Part shown: in pieces, positions 25,281-36,244 of the stretch
Layout of the letters: every line of letters begins with the position of its first letter
Numbering within the stretch: position 1 is the first letter of the stretch
Source of the DNA: Gonium pectorale
Taxonomy: Eukaryota > Chlorophyta > Chlorophyceae > Chlamydomonadales > Volvocaceae
Assembly (NCBI GenBank): GCA_001584585.1
Contig: LSYV01000003.1
Location: 3,939,038-4,003,037 of the forward strand
DNA length: 64,000 bases
Direction: 5' to 3'
Notes under the pieces: model-generated
Told to the model about the DNA's origin: nothing
Database searches by the model: none
Seen by the model: only the letters and a program-made list of their open reading frames with translations
Made by a program: the position numbers and the translations under genes

Positions 25281-28200
25281 CTACAGCGGGCCGCGCGCGC
25301 CTTGAGCATCTTTCACCAAGCTTCCTGCCGCAAGAAAAGAGAAATCCGTAATATGTCGCGGCACCACAGCCTTGCCCACGACAATATGCAGCACCGCTGC
25401 GATGTGCACGCGGCCAAACCGGGCTTCCAGCGCTTTTCGCTTCGAGTCGCCACCCAGCGCCAGCAAGCGCCGAGCGAACTGGCCGTCCTCACAAAGGAGC
25501 ATCCCGCGGCCATGCAATGCCGTAGCACACAGCGAGACGTCGCATACAAGCTGCCCGGGATGCACCTCCCTCATCAGGCACACGCCAACGACTCTTGAGA
25601 TTGCGAAGCCGCCGTCTCCCCGGCGGCTCCGGTGGAGCCATCCCGAGCCCACTACCGCCGCCGCTGGTGCCTCTGTGGCGGCGAGAGCGGTGGCAGCAGC
25701 AGCGTGAACAGGTTCCTCGAGGCGTTGGAGGCCTGGGCGCTGACGCACAGCAGCGTGCCGTCCAGGCTGCAGGAGCAGAAGCGACCAAAGGCCTTGCTGG
25801 TCAGCATCACCAGCGAGCCGTCACCCAGCGGCGCAGCGGCGTGCAGGGCAGTCGAGCCCCAAGACCCACGCGATGCCCCGCCCAGCGTGCCCTCCGGCCC
25901 CCCTCCTCCGCCTCCTGCCGTGCCGCTGACCGGACCGCAGAGTCCACCGACGCCGCAGGGCCCGGGCGCGCCGCCCTGCGGTAAGCCCACTGCAGCACTC
26001 CCGGTGGCGGCGTGGGAGCGGTCGGCGCCCGCTGGTAGCGGGTCGGGCCGGAAGTCCGGATCCCACTCCACGTCCCTACTGCTCGCGCTCGCGCCGCGCA
26101 TGTCTCCGTTCCCTCCCAGCCGCGCGCCCCTGTCAGCCCTCGCCTCCGCTGCAACCCCACTCAACCGCCACCGGCTGAGGAGCGCCGCCCAGGACGAGGG
26201 CTGCGGTGCTCTGGGTGGGAGGGCTGGCCCCGGATCAAGATCGGCGCCGAGGTCCGGATCTAGGCCCGCCGGGGACATCTCGGCGGTCATGCGACGCTGG
26301 AATGCCAACAGGAAGGCTCTCCAGCCCCCAACCCCAGCCCCCTTTCCCTTCATACCCCCAACCCCGGCGGACCTCCACGCGCCGCCCTCCTCCAGGTCCT
26401 CCACCTCCTCTACCGCCGCCGTCGCTGCCTCGATCGCGGGTAGTGACCGCGGCGCCCTGCTGATGGCTACGGCTTTCATCTGGAACCAGCACTCATTTGC
26501 CACGGCGGCGCCCGCGGCGGGCGGCTGTTCGCACAGCAGGATGTGCGGCGAGGAAGCGGCCGCGCAGCACTGCTGCTGCTGCGCGCCGGTGAGGCCCGGG
26601 CTCCACGTGGACACGCCTGCGGGCCGCCACGTTGTGCACCGTCAGCGAGCGAGGGCGTTGGGGAGCTAGCGCCCTAACGCCATGTGTGACCGCCGCGCTC
26701 GGCCCTGCCTGACCAACCAACTTTTCCCAGCCTCAGGCACGGCCAGTGCAGGACCCACCCACGATCACGCCGTCCACCAGGTCCGACCCGGGCGCCTGCA
26801 GCACCACGTCCACCTCCGGCGAGCGCCCCGACTGCTGCCCCGGGCCGCACTCCACGTCGTGCGGGCCGGGAAGCGCCGGCAGGCGCACGCCGCAGGGCCC
26901 ACCCGTCAGCAGCGACACAAGCTGTGCGCGCGGGTAGGACAGCGGCTGCAACTGAAATTTGTAGCCCGACCAGCCGGGCGCGTCCAGGTGGCATGAAACC
27001 ACGGCGTTCATTCCGGCGACGTCTGGAGGCGTGGGGCCGGGGTGGAAGGGAGGTTGACGGGAGGGGAGGGGAGTTACACGGCAGGAGGGGGGCAGGAGCC
27101 TTTCGCGCAACGTGATGGGGTATGCGTGCATAAGGGTTACTGGGGTCGACCTGCCTGATAGCGATGCTGTAAAGAGGCGGGTGGCGGCGGACGAAAATGC
27201 ACATGCGTTGCAACTGCTGCCCATTGTGAACTGCCTTCCGCAATCACCTTGCGCCGGCCGCCTAAGGGCAGTCCCTTGCCACGGTCCCGTTGGGCACCGA
27301 CGCGCCCGAGCTCTCCGTGAATACCCCAAACCGTGCGCATGGATCGCGGGTAGCTGCGGCTCCTCCGATGGCGTGCCTCCCTCCCACCTGCCAGCGTGCA
27401 GAACTTGTCCCCTTCCATCAGGTACACCCACTCCTTGGACAGGTCTATCTCCGCGCCGTCCTTGAGGTCCGTTCGGTACACCCGGAACGTTAGCGCCGAC
27501 GGCTGGGCCACCGTGCACACCACCGGGCGCGGCAGCACATCCACCAAGCCGCCGTCGACGGTGGCGGCGGGGCGGTTGGAGAGATGGATGCTCGGGCGTA
27601 CGCACTGCCGCGGCACGCCTCCCAGAGCCGCGCCCAGCCTGCAGCTCGCGGTGAGCAGCGCGCCGCGGGCTGCGGCCAGTGCCGCCCGCAGCCGTTCTGC
27701 GCATCTCGCCGCAGCTGAGGCAGGCTCCCGCCGCTCCGACGCCGCGCCTCCGCCTCCGGCTGCGACCTTGTCGCCGCCGGACTGGAGAACGCCCTCTGCC
27801 GCTGCCGCATGCCCCGGCGGGGGCAGCGGCGGCTGTGTGTTGCAGAGGCCGGTGCTCCGGGACAGCAGGCGAAGGGGCCGGCCGCTGATAACCACCGCCG
27901 GCTGCAGCAGACCCACGGTTCCAATGCCCGCGCCTCTAGGCCCCTGCCGACCCACCTCTCCAACATGTTGGGCCCCGCTGACGCCGTCGCCGTGGCGCAA
28001 CAATACCGGTCCCTTTTCAGGGCCGCTGCCAGAGGCTTCCGACAACAGGGCCCGACCCGGATCTGACAGGCCGGTGTGTAGCTCGGCTTTGCTGCTAGCA
28101 GAGGATTCCGGGCCGCTATGGAGCAGTCGCGCTGCTGCTCTGCTTGTTATAGAATCCCGTGTCATTGGCTCGTTCCCATGGGAGTCCAAGTGCCCGATGG

Positions 28201-28800
28201 GCTTCTGCTCAGGCTCTTCAGCATGCGCATGGCTCTGCGTCGAGCCCCCAGCCGCCGGTGGCAGCAGCAGCGTAAACTGGTAACCGTACTGGACGGCTTT
28301 GTTGTTGCACGCAATAGCAAAGCCGTAGCCACCAGCCGCTGCCGTGGTGGGCATGAGTCCGCAGTAGCCTTTGCTGGTCTTTAGGGACAGGTACCAGGCT
28401 GCAAGCAGGTACGATGAGGCGGCCGAAGACGTAAGGCATGCACACAGCGCAACGCTTGGATGGGCAAGGCATGAGGCTGGCAGCGTTTGCGGCACGCAGA
28501 TTCTGTCCCGCCTTGAGGTACCCTTTCACACCTGAGAAGGGCGGCCCCAGCCCGGGATCCAGCCCTGCACGGTGCAGGGTGTCTGCATGGGGCGGGTGCT
28601 AAGAACACTGCCGCATGCACGCTGCGAATACATGTCGCCAGCGGCGTGCCCGTAGCATGGCGTCCCTTACCCGATGGGAAGCTTGCTGCTCCTGCTCCGA
28701 GCAGCGATGTGACGTGGAGCATCGCACCCAAAACCAAAGCCATGGCGAAGGCCGACAGGCCCCTCCGAGACATGCTTAGTACTTGCAACTCAGCAAGCAT
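25281..28800 (-). CDS. Predicted secreted protein of unknown family with repeated FTLLLPP modules
   Basis: Five exons close in phase to 892 aa (minus strand): 28800-28671, 28398-27388, 27022-26759, 26616-25656 and 25593-25281. A signal peptide is visible, MSRRGLSAFAMALVLGAMLH followed by VTSLLGAGAAS; the internal ATG at 28773 is an equally good start. The presumed mature chain begins WYLSLKTSKGYCGLMP, then YGFAIACNNKAVQYGYQFTL and LLPP. A similar module recurs near residues 735-778 (LVMLTSKAFGRFCSCSLDGT ... LFTLLLPP). The alternation of short strands with a terminal F-T-L resembles beta-trefoil (fascin-like or lectin-like) repeats, but this is only a pattern impression. Between them lie Gly/Ala/Pro/Ser-rich linkers and Cys-containing segments. 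The last intron (62 nt) and last exon are the least certain. Most likely a secreted, wall or vacuolar protein. Confidence 0.6.
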
Positions 28801-31227
28801 GCTACATTTAAACTTGCTCACGAAATTGTCATCCTGAACTGCAAGTGGACAGTGACAGGTCGCGTAAGCATCGCGACTCCGTGTTCACCGGCTTCCCTTC
28901 CAGTTCATAGATTTGGCACGAATGGAAGAGGTGTAACCAGGAAGCGATGCTGTACGCTATGCATACACCGTAACCGTAACACGCACGGCCAAGCCGTGCC
29001 TGTCCCCAATACGCCGCGTCGTCCTCGCGATTGCGCGCAACCCTGTGCGAACCAGTGAGGCGGTGAATTAAGAGCGGTGTCCCGGTATCGTGTGGGCACG
29101 CCATACACCGTCCCTGGAAAGGTTGCATCTATGTGCACGCCTTCGGGTAGCTTTTAGCTCCCCGGGCAGCACTGGCGGCCGAACGAGGTTGTAAAAGGAG
29201 CCCAAAGCTGCATAGTAAGAGGGGTCCGCACCGTTGCGTAGGCTAGGGAAGGCAACTGGGACAAGCTAAATGAGCGTGTCGAAGCGTGGTGGTGGCTAGC
29301 TGCTGGCAGGCACCGCCGTGGGCACCGCGCTGCGCCCGCCACCATGCCAGCACGCCCTCGTCTGCTGACTGGCAACCGCAGCACCTGTCATTCTGACGGC
29401 CATTAGTGGCACGCGCTTCCGCCCTGCCTCCATGCGTCCCTGGCCAGCTCTAGGCCCACTTGCGCCGGTCCCAGCCCTGTATAGTGATACAATGACAACG
29501 TGAGCTGAATGGATATTACATAATTCTGCTGGATTTCATGCGGTCACCAGCGCACATGTGGCAGCCGCGCACCGCCATGCAGCTCCCATCCTTGCACGGG
29601 ATGGTGTGTGGCTCCTTGCTCGAAAGAATTTACGGGAACGTCTTACACAGCAGTCGCTCAAAAGCCAGGGTGGGGCAAACTGACGCTACCCGCATGTGCA
29701 GGAAGCTTCTAACGGAAGCAGCGGAATAGCGGGTGCCTGGGCATGATGTTTCAATCCGTTTGCCTTGCGAGCAACGGGTCCGAGTGAGGAAGAAAGAGCA
29801 ACATTTACCGGTCTAATGTACCGATACATATGGGGCACTCAGTCCCGACATGCCCGCACTCCAGGCTTCTGCAAACACTCAAACAGCGCCGGAGGTGCGC
29901 AAATCAGCGCCATCTTCCTGCGCCCGCTCTTGAAGATATTCATGCCGCGGCGCCCGCCATGACCCTCATTCGGAGATGCAAGGTCGGCAGCGCCACCATC
30001 CGAACCGGATCATGCAGGTGCGCTGCGAGGCACAGCGCTGCGCAAGTTGCCAGTTGGCGGACGGCCACGGTCGCCCTCTTCGTCCCCTAAACACACGGGT
30101 CGAATGGGGCCCGCGCGCCTTGGGTATGAGGGGCTAAAAGCCCTGCGGCTATGAACACGGGGAAGTGTAAAAACCCGATATGATGATTATGTTGGGATGC
30201 GCGTACGAAGGCATGAACCCATGATATCAACATCAACCCGCTCCAGACCCACCTACCCCGCACACCTCCCCTTTGCAAGTATTACTCCGTCCCTTGCAAA
30301 GGTGTCATGGCTCGTTCCCCTGAACGGGGACCTGCAATGGCCCGCCAGGGATCCAAACGCCATCTATGGGTTGAGTTTGGGGCCCAGCCTCACGGCATTT
30401 ACCCGCCCCGGTTGTATCCTCCTGCGTCCGCGTGAAGGTAAAAGCCCCCCAATAGGTGTAAGCAATCGTAGTCAAGAGTCACATTTTTTATCCAAGAATG
30501 GCAACTGGACACGCACAGACGCATCCTTCCAGACCGCAACTTAACCTCCCAGAAACAAGCACGCACTCGAACTCCCACATCATAATCATGTGCCAGCGAC
30601 GTAAGGCGTCCAGCCTGCCTGGCGCACCCTACGCCCTTCTCCCTTCCTGTTCATGCAGAACATCAAGATACCAGTACCCCACCTGCCCGCTCGACAGCTG
30701 CTCCAAATGTCCCAGGCCAATCCAGCACAGACGATCCTTCTCAACGCTAACACAGCGCCCCACTGCTGCCGCGACATAGCCCCAACCCCAATTCTCTTTG
30801 ATGCGCCCGTGAAGGCACCCTATTTGTAGTTTGAGCAGACAAGGGAGAGAAGGACCAGCAAAAGTCAGTCCGGCCCTCGCAGCCACGGCTGCCATTGCAG
30901 CAGCAATCTACCGCAGTAACCTGGCCTGCCGCATCCCACTCCCCCTGCGAGCTAGCATAACTGCCGCGCCGTCACTTGACGCTGATCGTGTGCCGGCATT
31001 ACGGCAATGCAGCAGCACCCATGCACCCAGCTCGGACTGCTCTGCGGCAAACTCAACCACCTGGTCCCGAACACGCTGGCAAATCACCTGCAAGACCTGG
31101 GCAGCTATAATAATACCAAGCCTGCCAGTCTTCGCAACGCCCCCAGCGAGCCGACGGGCAGCCTCACAAATTGCCGCAGCCGCAGCCTCCGGCCGGCCTA
31201 GCACTTGGCTCGCCCGGCCCTGTCGGC
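28801..31227. other. Intergenic, about 2.4 kb
   Basis: Lies upstream of the secreted-protein gene (its promoter just above 28800) and downstream of the ribonucleotide reductase gene. I see no exon-like blocks with splice sites, no RNA gene and no clear repeat. Confidence 0.4.
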
Positions 31228-34200
31228 TCAGAAGTCGTAATCTGTGCTGAAGGTGAAGTCTGCCGGGTCGCGCCCCGATGTGTGGCCGCTGCCGCTGGCG
31301 CCCATGCCCGACATGACGCCCGCGAGCTGGTATTCGCCCACGCGGCGCTCGAAGAAGTTCGCCTTGCCCTGCAGGCTGATCATTTCCATCCAGTCAAAGG
31401 GGTTGGCCGCATTGTAGTGCTTCTCGTAGCCCAGAGACACCAGCAGCCGGTCCGCCACGTACCTGTCGAGTCGGGTTGGGCGCGGCAGGCAACAAAACAT
31501 ATGCGAGGTCATTGCATGATTGGATGCACCTGACAGCACCCCGGGCTCAATGGCTGCACACAGTGCGAAGTATGCCCCATGAACATAGCTGGCCCGCTCG
31601 CCGAACCACAGAGGCGGCACAGGCGCAACGCCCCTGCCGGCAGGAAGTGCGGGTTAGCAGCACAGCCGCTACTGAGGCTGCAGCGGTAAGGGCTGATCGA
31701 CATGGCCATGCGGTTTCAGCCGTGGCTTCCCCCTTCGCCCGCTGGCGGCTCCGGGGCCTGGGCAGCCCCCGCCATGCCCTCACCTAATGTACTGGCTCAT
31801 GAGCGTTGCGTTCATGCCCAGCAGCTCGCACGACAGCGCCTCCGTGCAGAACTCGTCCTCCAGCTCCACCGCCTCGGTCACGATCTGCAATAAAGATGGG
31901 AGCAGGTATGTGCGACTACCGTACGTATGCACAGCAGCCATGGGATGCGGCTCCATGCAGTTGGGTTGTTGGGTGTGCCTCGGGGCCCCAGGGCAGACCC
32001 GCAGTTGCCGCGGGGCACCATTCGTTCCCTCCCTTCTCAAGCAGCCCACGAAGCCCCGAGGCGCAATCCCAAGCATCGCTCAAACAGTCAGCTGCCGGCT
32101 TTCAGCGATGCTCAACGCCCCACGCAGGCCGTATCCCGTTCTGCACCTGCAGCACCCGCTCCCGCGACAGCCGGCCGCGCAGGTGGCGGTAGAGGCAGCA
32201 GGCGAAGTCGCAGTGCAGCCCCTCGTCGCGGCTGATGAGCACGTTCGAGAAGGACAGGCCGGGCATCAGGCAGCGCTTCTTGAGCCAGAAGATCGAGCAG
32301 AAGCTGCGGAGGGGTCGGGATAGCAGGAGCAGGCAGTGAGGCGCTGGGCACGAACATGCTTGGATATTTTGTGGCTTGCGCAGATCCACCTTTTCCGGTC
32401 CTTGTCCATAGCATCCCGTCGTGTACGTTGCCCGATGATGTCCGCCAATGTGACAAACAGGCGCAACAAGCCGGGGGCCTGCTGTCATTGTCACATATCC
32501 GTCGAGTGTTTGGCACATCTGAGCCCGATGCCCAGCACCCAGCCCTGGCAGCCAGCCCCCTGCGACGTCGCTGCCGCCATGCGCGCCTCACCTGCCGGAA
32601 AAGTGGATGCCCTCCACGCACGCAAATGCCACCAGCCGCTCAGCGAACGAGCCGCTCGAGTTAATCCAGCGCATCGCCCAGTCCGCCTTCTTGCCCACCG
32701 TGGGAATGGTGTGGATGGCGTCAAACAGCTTGGTGCGCTCCTGGGGTTTATGAGATGCGGGAACACATTGGACAGGACATCCACACCGTGCGCCAAGCCC
32801 GACGTGGTAACCGAGCCCAAGTACGGATTCAGCTGCTGCCCATGGACCTTCCTCCTCCGGACAATCCTCCGATTACCAAGGCAGCTACTGGAAACCCACG
32901 TTACCGGCACCCCATGCGTGCAGAAAAGTTGTGCGAAGTTCTTTCCATATCGTGCCTTATAATGACAAGTGGCGGGCTAACATTTGCTGCATTGTGGAAG
33001 GGTGACCAGTCCGAGTACTACTCGAGGCACAGCGGCCTGTAACGTGTCATGCGTGTTCCGGGAGTACACGATAAGATAGCAGCGGGTCAGCTGCCGCGTA
33101 GCGAATCATCGCCACACGGTTCGGCGGATGTGCCGGGAGGTGCCCCGGCGAAAGGCACTGCATTCCTCAGCGCCCATGCAACCAACCCGTCACAACCCGC
33201 CCGATCGGAGCCCGAGTGGAGCAATGCTCTCGCAGCCGCGTCCCGCCACAGACCAACGAGGCAAGCGCCATGTCAACGTGGCACGCTCATCGCGCCACCA
33301 CGCCACAGGGGAGCCACCCACCTCGGGGTCGCGCACGTAGTGGTCCAGCAGCACGCTGTACATCTCACTGTGCACGTTCTCGATGGCGATCTGGAAGCCG
33401 TAAAAGGCCCGCGCCTCGGGCACCTGCGACAGGCACCCGACCCGACGAGGGGTGAAGGCCGGGCCTCCGCACTACCCTTGACCTACTGATGTCGCTGTGC
33501 AGTCCTGCTTGCGTGGCTTTTTGCAGCCAGTCTGTTCTTTGCAAGCTCGCAAGTCGAAACCTTTCCCCGAGCCGTGAGTGCTGGAGCAACCCCCTGACCT
33601 GCACGTCGCTCATGAAGCGCGCCGCCAGGTTCTCCATTACGATGCCGTCGCTGGCGGCGAAGAACGCCAGCACCGTCTTGATGAAGTGCTTCTCCGGGGC
33701 TGCACGTCGAAATGTGCGCGGGGACGAAAATGGCGAACGGGAGCATTATGCATGCAGGTTTAGGCGGCAGTCACAAATATGAGGTGTACAAATTAGAAAG
33801 GACTGGGAGCCCGCGGCCCAGGCGCTGCTGTTCCTGGGCTGTGACGCATGCACGGAGGCCGAAAGCACCGGCGGACCCGTGCACGTGCGCTCTTGCGGTT
33901 GCAATGGAACCGCATCTGCCGCGGTGCTCTGCGTTCCCATGGCGCCATGGGTCGCCTGCCCGACGCTTAATCCCAGTCCAATAACACCGCCATGGCTACT
34001 CACCCTTGAGCTTCTCCCAGTCCGTCAAGTCCCCGGTGAAGTCCACCTCCTCAACGGTCCAGAAGGATGCCACGGCCCGCTTGTAGAACTCCCATATGTC
34101 CGGGTAGCTGTGCGGGGACACGAGAGGGCATGGCTCATGAACGGGCGCCAACGACGGGTTGGGCGCCACAAGGAGACACGCAGTGCGCGATGAGGGCTCT

Positions 34201-34973
34201 TCGGTTTCGGTGACGCTTGGTCCCGCAGCTATGCATGGGGTCAACTGGGGAAAATGCGGTCCTCGCGTCCCTCCGCATGCCCGCATGCCTGTGCACACCT
34301 ACCGGACTGGGAACAACGTGAACCGATTAGGGTTCTCCATTAGGATGGGCTCCGACGCCTCCGTGTACTTGTTCTGTGACTGCGGTGCACCGTCCTCGGG
34401 TCCAACGGCAGCCTCCCGAGGACATTCTGAGAGCTCCCCGCAGTCACTACTCCGGCAGCCCATGTTGATATCTATGCAACGCGCTCGCAGTGCCTCGAAT
34501 TCCTGCCCAGGGGTCGACGCCTGGTCCTCCCGCTCCTCCCGCGCATCCTCTTCTGAGGCTGTTGAGGCCGGAGGCGAGGAATCCGTCTCCTGCAATAAGT
34601 GCGACTCTGCGCAGGTGTTATTGGAGTCGGAGAGGCGTTCTGAGGCGGAGCTCGAGCCGTGGTCGGCACTTGGCGGCGTGTCCAGCCTCGAACCAGAGCT
34701 TGAGCAACGCCGGCTCGGTACTGATTTTGGTGGTGTTGGAGGGCTTGCGACCCCCTCGTCCGCTGGTTCCGGTCCGCTTGAGCTGCTCCCGTCGTTGCTT
34801 CCGCGACACTCAGCTGAGCAAGGCTCCACATTCGCTGAGTGCTCGTGTTTAGTATCTCTTCCATGGCATTCGGCACCGACAACGCCCAGAGTTGCAGAGT
34901 AGTTATGCAAACCCTCGCAACACGACGAGGCTACAGGACCATCGCCCCTCATTACATCGAGGCAAGCGGTCAT
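31228..34973 (-). CDS. RNR2: Ribonucleoside-diphosphate reductase small subunit (R2)
   Basis: R2 carries the di-iron centre and tyrosyl radical that drive reduction of ribonucleotides by the R1 subunit. Eight exons (minus strand) close in phase to 539 aa: 34973-34303, 34107-34004, 33699-33599, 33423-33322, 32740-32592, 32303-32147, 31884-31784 and 31462-31228. All metal-site and radical motifs are present: [10 protein letters not shown] (Asp ligand), [12 protein letters not shown] (Glu and His ligands, radical Tyr), [10 protein letters not shown] (Glu) and [11 protein letters not shown] (Glu and His). The R1-docking C-terminus reads FTFSTDYDF. The canonical body starts at [15 protein letters not shown]. 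Before it lie about 205 residues of Ser/Pro/Glu-rich sequence; a later ATG at 34463 would give a 369-aa protein of usual R2 length, so the true start is uncertain. Expected S-phase expression cannot be read from the sequence. Confidence 0.93.
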
Positions 34974-36244
34974 CTTTGCGGGGACCGAGCTTGTGTCTTC
35001 CCTTATGCGATGTATGCTATGTGGCCCTGGTGTCTGTAAGACTGTAAACGCTTTGCAGTTATGGAATTAGCAGGCTTTGCAGACACAGAACGGGGTGGCG
35101 GCCGACAAGGAAGTTCTGGCGACAAATTGCGCTCGGACGCCTTTGCTCCGAAGACGGCCAGGCGGCCCAACAAACCCCAACAAAGCCTGCACCATTGGTG
35201 TCACCGGTTCAAGCTTTTATTCTGTATATGTGAACAGAGACGTGGCGAGGGCCCGCGGGTCGGCGGGAGTGACATCATGACGTGACGTGTGTGGCTAGTG
35301 TACCATCCCAGGGCCTCCGCCCAGATTCATGTGTTATGTATGGCAACCATGCTGGAGTGCGCTTACATGCTCCGCAGCCAGCCGCTGCAGCCAGCTGCTG
35401 AGTGTGGGTTGTGTGTTGGTGCACACGGCCACGTGCGTCCAACCGCGTCCACACGCCCACCTCATGTCCAGCACGGCCCATAGCCATGGAGACGGCCATG
35501 AACCAGAACATACTTATGCTGCGTATGCACGCTGGCATTACCGGCTAAAGCGGCCTTGCCGCCCAGCTTTGCCCACTTCGCGTTTTACAGCTGGCTGCCG
35601 TCTTGGGACGACATGGCCCGTGGTTCAGGCGCTGTGTGCTACCTGCTTCAAAGCCAACCCGTCATGATAACGATGAGATTTGTGCTAGGCGCATGCTTGT
35701 CGCAAATTCTCTGCCTACCCAGTCTCTGCTTTCTTGTTTTGCCTTCACATCGTGCACGCTGGGGTGCAGCCGCCGGACGGGGGTGGCGGTTTATTGATCA
35801 TTAAGGGAGCGGTGTGGGTATCATTTGTGTAGCACGTGGCGTTAGTGGCGTCTGTGTCCCATCTGTCCCATCGTATCCCATACACCTTAGTCAGCGGCGC
35901 CGCGGCGTCAGCAGAGCCAGCAGGATCCCATGGGTTACTAAAGTCCTGCTACCGAATGCTGGAGCTTATTGCGGGTTGCTCCCGACGGGTTGTACGTGGC
36001 TGTACGGACGGCTCCAAACGTAACGGACATCCTGTGCCGCGGCCCGCTCTGCAACTCAACTTCCTATGCCTATATTATAGCCATGGAGTCTGAGCAGACT
36101 TAGGCCCACATATCAACTGCAGCATCGCCTTAGAGTCACCGTTTTTTGCGTTGCCTCGTCACCTATAATAAGCTGGCGAGCTTACGCTTCTATTGACGCA
36201 CGCGCTGGACCTGAGTATAGGCCACTAGGGCGCAAGAAGCCAAT
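34974..36244. promoter_or_regulatory. Divergent intergenic region, RNR2 and EF-hand gene
   Basis: 1.27 kb between the start codons of two head-to-head genes. At 35270-35289 there is a cluster of TGAC words, tgacatcatgacgtgacgtg, resembling bZIP/CRE-type sites, next to a GGCGGGAG word that partly resembles an E2F site. Whether they act on RNR2 is unknown. No other gene is seen. Confidence 0.35.

Noticed and set aside
25632..26669. 345-aa plus-strand frame rich in Pro/Ser
   Set aside because: Antisense to exon 4 of the secreted-protein gene, whose minus-strand exons close in phase.
29500..30900. Several short open frames in the 2.4-kb spacer
   Set aside because: None has splice partners, a recognisable motif or codon use like the neighbours.
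34159..34902. 247-aa plus-strand frame opposite RNR2 exon 1
   Set aside because: Antisense to the Ser-rich RNR2 extension; no independent support. It does mildly weaken certainty that the extension is coding.
35180..35225. B-box-like ggttcaagc followed by TTTT, possible tRNA
   Set aside because: No acceptor, D or anticodon stem can be paired upstream.
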